Under the pieces are notes generated by a model that saw nothing but the letters and a program-made list of their open reading frames with translations, ran no database searches and was not told the origin of the DNA. DNA of 15,380 nt from CAZGQY01 sp964528035 (GTDB lineage Bacteria; Pseudomonadota; Gammaproteobacteria; Methylococcales; UBA1147), in assembly GCA_964528035.1 (NCBI GenBank), contig CAZGQY010000102.1:1-15380 (forward strand). The letters run 5' to 3'. Below, piece after piece: positions 7,838 to 12,764 of the stretch; position 1 is the stretch's first letter; each line of letters opens with the position of its first letter. The translations under genes and the position numbers were made by a program.

Positions 7838-10800
7838 GGCATCGCCGCGGAGTGCAAGCGGTCTGGCCGATTTGGCCTGCGCTTTGGCGACGCGAGATAA
7901 ACGCCTGATCGGCGCAATGAGCGATTTATTGGGTCTGGAGAAAATGCATGTTCCCAAAAAATCGGCTAAGCGCAAGGAAAGATTCGTTGAAACTGTCGAC
8001 CGTCTACCTCTTAAACCGATTCAAGAACTGCCGATTCAACTTGACTCCGGAAGCATCGATCCGGTTCAATTCTGGCGTTTGCATGGGTATCAGGTTTTAG
8101 GCGAACGACCCGATCAGGAAACGCCGGTAATAGCCACTGACGACGATCCCTGGCCGGAATTTTCGCGTTGTGTACAGCAGGATCTAGCTACCTGGCGCGA
8201 GTTACACCCGCGTTTACGTGGTGCGCTCAGTGAGGCCCGCGAAAGCCGCGAACTCGACACTGAAGAATTGGTCCGACGAGTGGGTCAAGGGCGGATGCTG
8301 CAACGTTTGCCGCGTCGCCGCTATCCTGGGTGGGGGCCTCGGGTGATTATTGTGTTGGATCGCAGCGAGCGTCTGACGCCTTATTGGCAGGATCAAGACC
8401 GTGTACTGGCTGCATTGGTGCGCCTGTTGCCCCGCCACGGTGTGGAATTATCGGTTTTTCGGGAAGGTTCCGATGCGCCGGAAACGCTGGAAAAACTTGG
8501 CAAAAAGCGTATTGGACAGCCGCCTCCGGGTGCGCTAATCCTGGTGCTGGGTGATCTTGGTTGTCTGTCGCACGAGAGTGGTGACCTTCAAGTGTGGCAA
8601 CACCTGGGTTTGCGATGGCGTGCGGCAGGTTGCCGACCGCTGGCACTTTCTCCGTGTTGGCCTCTGCCGAATGCCGGGTCTTTGCAGTCCTGCTTCAGTG
8701 TGCTGCCCTGGGAGCGCTCGCGGGGTTTAGCCACTGAGGATGCGGCGACGCGCCGAGTGGGCGTGCAGCGACTTTTGCGCTTACTCAGTCCTGCGGTTCG
8801 AATCGAACCTGCCTTGCTACGCGCCGTACGTCTGTCTTTGGGTAGCGATGCACCGGATGCGAGTGCAGAAGCGAAATTTTGGCAATCCACCGAGTTAAGC
8901 AGCCGTTCCAGCGTCGCGGCAAGCCTGGACGCTAAAGCGGCGGTGTATTTACGCGATCAATTTAGTTTGGAACCTTTGGCCGCGCGCAAGGCTGCGCTGG
9001 CCTGCCTGCGTTCCTGGCGCGCCGACCAGCCGAAGGAAATTTGGTGCGAAGAGTTACTGACTATAGCTGCCATGGGACAGCAAGAACAACTGCCCGATCA
9101 GCGCGATCTGGTGCGTGCGCGGCGCTTTTACCAACGGATTAGCCAGCAGGGTCGCGGCATGGGTACGGTGCCTCCCCCCGGTGCGCTCCGCTGGTATCGG
9201 CGCTGTGAAAATCGGCTGCCGGATACCGCGTGGAGAGATCGACAAGCCGGTACTGCTTTGCAGCGTCTGAGTTGGGCGTTACACAAGGACGAACCTGATT
9301 ATGCGCATGCCCATCGGGTTTCTCCCGAAAATACTCAAGTCGATGAAGTCCTGCGCCGTTTTAGCATTGTCCACAAAGGAGACAATATAGAATTTAGCTC
9401 GATTGAGGTGGATTCAACTCGCGCTGAAGGGAGCCCGCTTGCGATTATTGAGAGTCGCAGTGGTCAAATAAAAATAGCATCGTTGGAGGCAACACCACAA
9501 CTCGCGGCTGAATTCTGGGTAGACGGTCGGCAGCCGGATTGGGCCGATACCTGGGGTTGGGATGAATATGGCGCCTGGCTAGAGTTTGTGATTGAGCCGG
9601 GTGAGGCTGCAGCAGTACGGCAACGTTTGCGGTGGATACAGCCAGGCCGGTTTCGAATGGGCTCGCCCGACGATGAGCCGGGCCGGTATCAAGGCGAAGA
9701 GGGTCCGCAGCATGATGTGATTATCTCGAAAGGCTATTGGCTGTTTGACACACCCTGTACCCAGGCGCTTTGGGTGGCGGTCATGGGGGATAATCCCAGC
9801 TATTTCAAGAGCCAGGCTCGTCCTGTGGAGCAAGTGAGTTGGCATGAATGCCAGCAATTTTTTGAACGAATCAACCAGCGATTTCCAGATTTGGATCTTT
9901 CATTACCCAGCGAGGCACAGTGGGAATATGCCTGCCGGTCTGGCACTCAGGAGGCAATTTATCAGGGTAAATATGAGTTGCTGGGTGAAAACAACGCGCC
10001 GGCATTGGATTCTATCGCCTGGTACGGTGGCAACAGTGGTATCGATTTCGAACTCGATAACGGATACGACGCGTCGGATTGGCCGGAGAAACAATATACA
10101 TTTGATCAGGCCGGTACCCATCCGGTACGACGTAAAACCGCAAACGCCTGGGGATTATACGACATGCTGGGTAATGTGTGGGAGTGGTGCCAGGATGACT
10201 GGCGGGATTATACAGAGCAAGAAATAAAAGATCCGGTCGGTTCCGTAAAGGCCGGTGCCGGGCGTGTTGTGCGCGGCGGTTCCTGGGACGGCAGTGCGCG
10301 TGATGTTCGTTGCGCTTGCCGTGACCGGTACCCCCCCGAGGGGCGTCTCAATGGCGTTGGCTTCCGCCCGGCCCGAGTTCAGGTTCGTGAGCCTGGCAGC
10401 ATGGTAGCGGAGCCTGTGGTGCCGGCGTTCGGGAGGCAAGCGGAGCGCCGACCGACGCAGGTACCATCGGGTGCCGCAGAGAGTGTGACACTGCGTGGTT
10501 CGGAGCGCAGTGGTCAGTGTTTCCACCCTGATACAACCGGTTTTGAGGTTGTCAGCGATAGTGCGTTTCTGACATTTCGGGGGCTACAGCGTCCGTCATG
10601 GGCGCAGGCTATGGGCCGCGACCGCTATGGTTTGTGGGTGGAGATTCAGGTGAAGGGTTCCGGTAGTGCGGGTATTGTACAACGCCTGCGTTGGATTCCA
10701 CCGGGGAAGTTTATGATGGGTTCTCCATCAGACGAACCGGGGCGGCGGGACAACGAAGGGCCGCAGCACCCGGTAACGATCACAAAGGGCTATTGGTTGT

Positions 10801-11444
10801 TTGATACACCCTGTACCCAGGCGCTTTGGCAGGCGGTGATGAGCGAAAATCCAAGCCGTTTTCAGAGTCCGAATCGTCCGGTGGAACGTGTCAGTTTCGA
10901 AGATTGCGAGAAGTTTTTGGCACGCTTGAACGAGTCTCAGCCGGAATTAGAGCTGAGTTTACCTACCGAAGCGCAATGGGAATACGCCTGCCGTGCGGGT
11001 ACCGAAACCGCGCTTTACACGGGGAATATTGAGATTATTGGGGACGCCAATGCGCCGGTACTCGATCCTATTGCGTGGTACGCGGGGAATAGCGGTGTGG
11101 ACTATGAATTAACGAAAGGTGAAAACTTGGATTTTTACACCGATCGGCAATATTCCGAGAAGTCAGCGGGGACCCATCCTGTCGCGTACAAAAAACAGAA
11201 TGCGTGGGGTTTGTACGATACTTTGGGTAATGTGTGGGAATGGTGCCGCGATGGGGAGCGGGAATATACGAGGGATTCGGTTAATGATCCAGTAGGACCG
11301 AGTGTGGCCGGTGCCGAGCGTGTTGTGCGCGGCGGTTCCTGGGGCAGCCTTGCGCGTCTTGTTCGTTGCGCTTGCCGTGACCAGGACCTCCCCGAGGAGC
11401 GTTTCAATTTCATTGGCTTCCGCCCGGCCCGAGTTCAGTCGTGA
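7821..11444 (+). CDS. vWA-like protein with two C-terminal FGE/C-type-lectin domains, DGR target
   Basis: This 1207-residue protein begins with a helical region (1-170). A vWA-like Rossmann core follows (~173-290; 'RVIIVLDRSERLTPY', 'LILVLGDLG'), whose MIDAS is degenerate (DRSER rather than DxSxS). Next come ~280 helical residues and two FGE-sulfatase (SUMF1-like, C-type-lectin fold) domains at ~571-855 and ~920-1207. Each FGE domain has 'WIxPGxFxMGSP', 'YWLFDTPCTQALW', 'LPxEAQWEYACR', 'LGNVWEWC' and 'RVVRGGSW...GFRPARVQ'. The paired catalytic Cys of true formylglycine-generating enzymes is absent from the last segment, so ligand binding is more likely than catalysis. Each domain ends in a DGR-type variable repeat. 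The start at 7821 overlaps moxR, implying coupling. The linker after the first variable repeat looks like former intergenic DNA opened by a 2-bp insertion. Confidence 0.9.
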   Translation: MLNETKASPRSASGLADLACALATRDKRLIGAMSDLLGLEKMHVPKKSAKRKERFVETVDRLPLKPIQELPIQLDSGSIDPVQFWRLHGYQVLGERPDQETPVIATDDDPWPEFSRCVQQDLATWRELHPRLRGALSEARESRELDTEELVRRVGQGRMLQRLPRRRYPGWGPRVIIVLDRSERLTPYWQDQDRVLAALVRLLPRHGVELSVFREGSDAPETLEKLGKKRIGQPPPGALILVLGDLGCLSHESGDLQVWQHLGLRWRAAGCRPLALSPCWPLPNAGSLQSCFSVLPWERSRGLATEDAATRRVGVQRLLRLLSPAVRIEPALLRAVRLSLGSDAPDASAEAKFWQSTELSSRSSVAASLDAKAAVYLRDQFSLEPLAARKAALACLRSWRADQPKEIWCEELLTIAAMGQQEQLPDQRDLVRARRFYQRISQQGRGMGTVPPPGALRWYRRCENRLPDTAWRDRQAGTALQRLSWALHKDEPDYAHAHRVSPENTQVDEVLRRFSIVHKGDNIEFSSIEVDSTRAEGSPLAIIESRSGQIKIASLEATPQLAAEFWVDGRQPDWADTWGWDEYGAWLEFVIEPGEAAAVRQRLRWIQPGRFRMGSPDDEPGRYQGEEGPQHDVIISKGYWLFDTPCTQALWVAVMGDNPSYFKSQARPVEQVSWHECQQFFERINQRFPDLDLSLPSEAQWEYACRSGTQEAIYQGKYELLGENNAPALDSIAWYGGNSGIDFELDNGYDASDWPEKQYTFDQAGTHPVRRKTANAWGLYDMLGNVWEWCQDDWRDYTEQEIKDPVGSVKAGAGRVVRGGSWDGSARDVRCACRDRYPPEGRLNGVGFRPARVQVREPGSMVAEPVVPAFGRQAERRPTQVPSGAAESVTLRGSERSGQCFHPDTTGFEVVSDSAFLTFRGLQRPSWAQAMGRDRYGLWVEIQVKGSGSAGIVQRLRWIPPGKFMMGSPSDEPGRRDNEGPQHPVTITKGYWLFDTPCTQALWQAVMSENPSRFQSPNRPVERVSFEDCEKFLARLNESQPELELSLPTEAQWEYACRAGTETALYTGNIEIIGDANAPVLDPIAWYAGNSGVDYELTKGENLDFYTDRQYSEKSAGTHPVAYKKQNAWGLYDTLGNVWEWCRDGEREYTRDSVNDPVGPSVAGAERVVRGGSWGSLARLVRCACRDQDLPEERFNFIGFRPARVQS
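10251..10382 (+). repeat. DGR-type variable repeat VR1 (first FGE domain)
   Basis: This 132-bp stretch encodes residues 811-854 and is aligned gap-free with VR2 and VR3. The constant parts (RVVRGGSW, VRCACR, GFRPARVQ) are identical base for base, apart from one R codon in VR3. Variable codons include GAC, GGC, AGT, GAT, TAC, CCC, GGG, CTC and GGC, where other copies carry A or another substitute. Upstream GGG (Gly) replaces GAG, also an A-to-G change. It is followed by 2 extra bases and an out-of-frame relic of the stop codon. Confidence 0.85.
11307..11438 (+). repeat. DGR-type variable repeat VR2 (second FGE domain)
   Basis: This 132-bp stretch encodes residues 1163-1206 and ends two codons before the TGA. 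It differs from VR1 and VR3 only at sites explainable by substitution of template adenines (for example CTT, CTT, CTC, TTC and TTC where the template is predicted to carry AAT, AAT, CAC, AAC and AAC). The GC-rich 3' end (GGCTTCCGCCCGGCCCGAG) is identical in all copies and occupies the place of the initiation-of-mutagenic-homing site. Confidence 0.87.
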
Positions 11445-11466
11445 GCCCGGCAAAGAAAAACGCAGG

Positions 11467-11504
11467 ACGAACCCGCACCCGGTGCAAGCCGCCCGGAGGT
11501 TCGT
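11467..11504 (+). terminator. GC-rich hairpin with TTTT after the vWA-FGE gene
   Basis: ACGAACC (11467-11473) pairs with GGTTCGT (11498-11504), enclosing a smaller GCACC/GGTGC dyad, and the right arm runs into TTTT. It lies 22 bp past the stop of the large gene. It may be an intrinsic terminator or attenuator before the third FGE gene, or the hairpin often found downstream of DGR variable repeats that promotes retrohoming. Confidence 0.5.
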
Positions 11505-11547
11505 TTTGGCTCAGTCCACTCATTGAGACAGTTGTATTGCCTGGTGC

Positions 11548-12540
11548 ATGCATGTGACTGAACCAAAAGACGTTTCCATCGACTCCACACACAAAAACCG
11601 GCTTCATGCAGACGCGCTGTCGCACTCCGATGCGGAAAATGGCTCAGCTCGGGTAACCATAATCAACGCCAAACGTCACCCCTTAAGTCACGGCAAACCA
11701 CCGCAATGGGCGAGTGCCTGGGGTGAGGATGAACAGGGAGTCTGGGTGGAATTTACTTTAGGAGACGTCATCCAACGCATGCGTTGGATACCCCCTGGGC
11801 GATTTACTATGGGATCTCCGCCAAAAGAGCCTGGACGTTTCGATACGGAAGGCCCGCAGCATGAGGTTATTCTAACCCAGGGTTACTGGTTGTTCGATAC
11901 GCCTTGCACCCAGGCTTTGTGGCAGGCAGTCATGGGTGATAATCCAAGTAGATTTCAAAGTCTTGATCGACCGGTTGAGTCAGTCAGTTGGGATGAGTGC
12001 CAAAGTTTTTTGCACAAAATCAATTCCCGTTTGGACGATTTGAATCTGAGCCTGCCGACCGAAGCGCAGTGGGAGTATGCCTGTCGTGCGGGAACCGATA
12101 CAGCGACGTATGCAGGAGAAATCGAATTGCTCGGCGATGCGAATGCTCCAGCCCTCGATCCGATTGCCTGGTACGGTGGAAACAGCGGAATAGGGTTTGA
12201 ATTGGACAATGGAGAGAACGCCTCGGCTTGGCTGTCCAATCGACAATATCATGACGATCCATCGGGTAGCCACGCGGTGAAGAAGAAACTAGCCAATCCT
12301 TGGGGATTGTACGATATGTTGGGTAATGTTTGGGAATGGTGTTTGGATGGGATGCTTGATTACACGCAGGGTAGCGAAGTTGATCCTGAAGGATCAACTC
12401 ACGCCGGTGCCGAGCGTGTTGTGCGCGGCGGTTCCTGGTACAGCAGTGCGCGTTTTGTTCGGTGCGCTTGCCGTAACCGGTTCCACCCCGTGGAGCGTAA
12501 CGATAGCATTGGCTTCCGCCCGGCCCGAGTTCAGTTGTGA
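11548..12540 (+). CDS. Stand-alone FGE-sulfatase/C-type-lectin fold protein, DGR target
   Basis: This 330-residue protein has ~50 N-terminal residues without a recognisable domain. These are followed by the same lead-in as the fused modules ('WASAWGEDEQGVW', 'RMRWIPPGRFTMGSP') and a full FGE-sulfatase domain ('GYWLFDTPCTQALWQAVMG', 'LPTEAQWEYACRAGT', 'LGNVWEWC'). It ends in variable repeat VR3 (residues 286-329). The catalytic Cys pair of formylglycine-generating enzymes is missing. There is no signal peptide. An in-frame TGA at 11524 limits the N-terminus; the ATG at 11548 has no clear Shine-Dalgarno and GTG 11554 is possible. It follows the vWA-FGE gene by 103 bp with a hairpin between, and probably arose by duplication of the FGE module without the vWA part. 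Inferred role: free sensor or decoy of the same pathway. Confidence 0.87.
   Translation: MHVTEPKDVSIDSTHKNRLHADALSHSDAENGSARVTIINAKRHPLSHGKPPQWASAWGEDEQGVWVEFTLGDVIQRMRWIPPGRFTMGSPPKEPGRFDTEGPQHEVILTQGYWLFDTPCTQALWQAVMGDNPSRFQSLDRPVESVSWDECQSFLHKINSRLDDLNLSLPTEAQWEYACRAGTDTATYAGEIELLGDANAPALDPIAWYGGNSGIGFELDNGENASAWLSNRQYHDDPSGSHAVKKKLANPWGLYDMLGNVWEWCLDGMLDYTQGSEVDPEGSTHAGAERVVRGGSWYSSARFVRCACRNRFHPVERNDSIGFRPARVQL
12403..12534 (+). repeat. DGR-type variable repeat VR3 (third FGE domain)
   Basis: This 132-bp stretch is aligned gap-free with VR1 and VR2 and again ends two codons before TGA. It keeps template-like adenines at codons AAC (12475) and AAC (12499), while TAC, TTT, TTC and GTG are diversified. 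It holds the only variable wobble base of the set (CGG at 12460-12462, CGT in the others), which is still compatible with a template CGA. Confidence 0.87.
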
Positions 12541-12574
12541 GCCCGGCAGGCAGGGCTGCGTACGCTCGAGCCAG

Positions 12575-12610
12575 GGCCGCTCCGGGAATACGCGGCAGCG
12601 CCGGAGTGCC
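12575..12610 (+). other. GC-rich hairpin downstream of VR3
   Basis: CGCTCCGG (12578-12585) pairs with CCGGAGTG (12601-12608), extendable by two G-C pairs across a one-base bulge, with a 15-nt loop. It lies 34 bp past the stop of the third FGE gene. No U-run follows, so it is either an RNA-stabilising 3' hairpin or the VR-proximal dyad of a DGR target. Confidence 0.45.
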
Positions 12611-12639
12611 TTGGCACGGGGGTACGTAGCCGATAAGGT

Positions 12640-12682
12640 GAAACCCAGCAATATTGCCGGGCTTCGTTTCTCAACACCAGCC
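12640..12682. repeat. Second copy of the palindromic repeat family
   Basis: GAAACCCAGCAAT (12640-12652) and ATTGCCGGGCTTC (12653-12665) form a 13-bp stem, perfect with G-U pairs. The reverse complement of 12656-12682 (GGCTGGTGTTGAG, then CGAAGCCCGGC) matches the left arm of the element at 4631-4770 (GGCTGGCGTTGAG, then CGAAACCCAGC). It sits between the convergent cassette and rapA and may help terminate both. Confidence 0.65.
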
Positions 12683-12764
12683 AACATAAAATCGGTCTCA
12701 GTTTATTTTCCTGGAGGAATTTGTAACCGGTTGATTTGTTGTCATGGGATCAGGTGGTGTGAAT

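Noticed and set aside
9844..10227. Internal plus-strand ORF inside the first FGE domain
   Set aside because: It lies wholly inside a well-supported domain in another frame and has no recognisable features.
11548..12540. True formylglycine-generating enzyme or sulfatase maturase
   Set aside because: No sulfatase gene nearby, no catalytic Cys pair, and the C-terminus is a hypervariable repeat.
12541..12764. Possible DGR template repeat or small RNA after VR3
   Set aside because: It has no AAC-rich copy of the 132-bp repeat; content is a GC-rich hairpin and a palindromic dispersed repeat. Other gaps were also checked without success.
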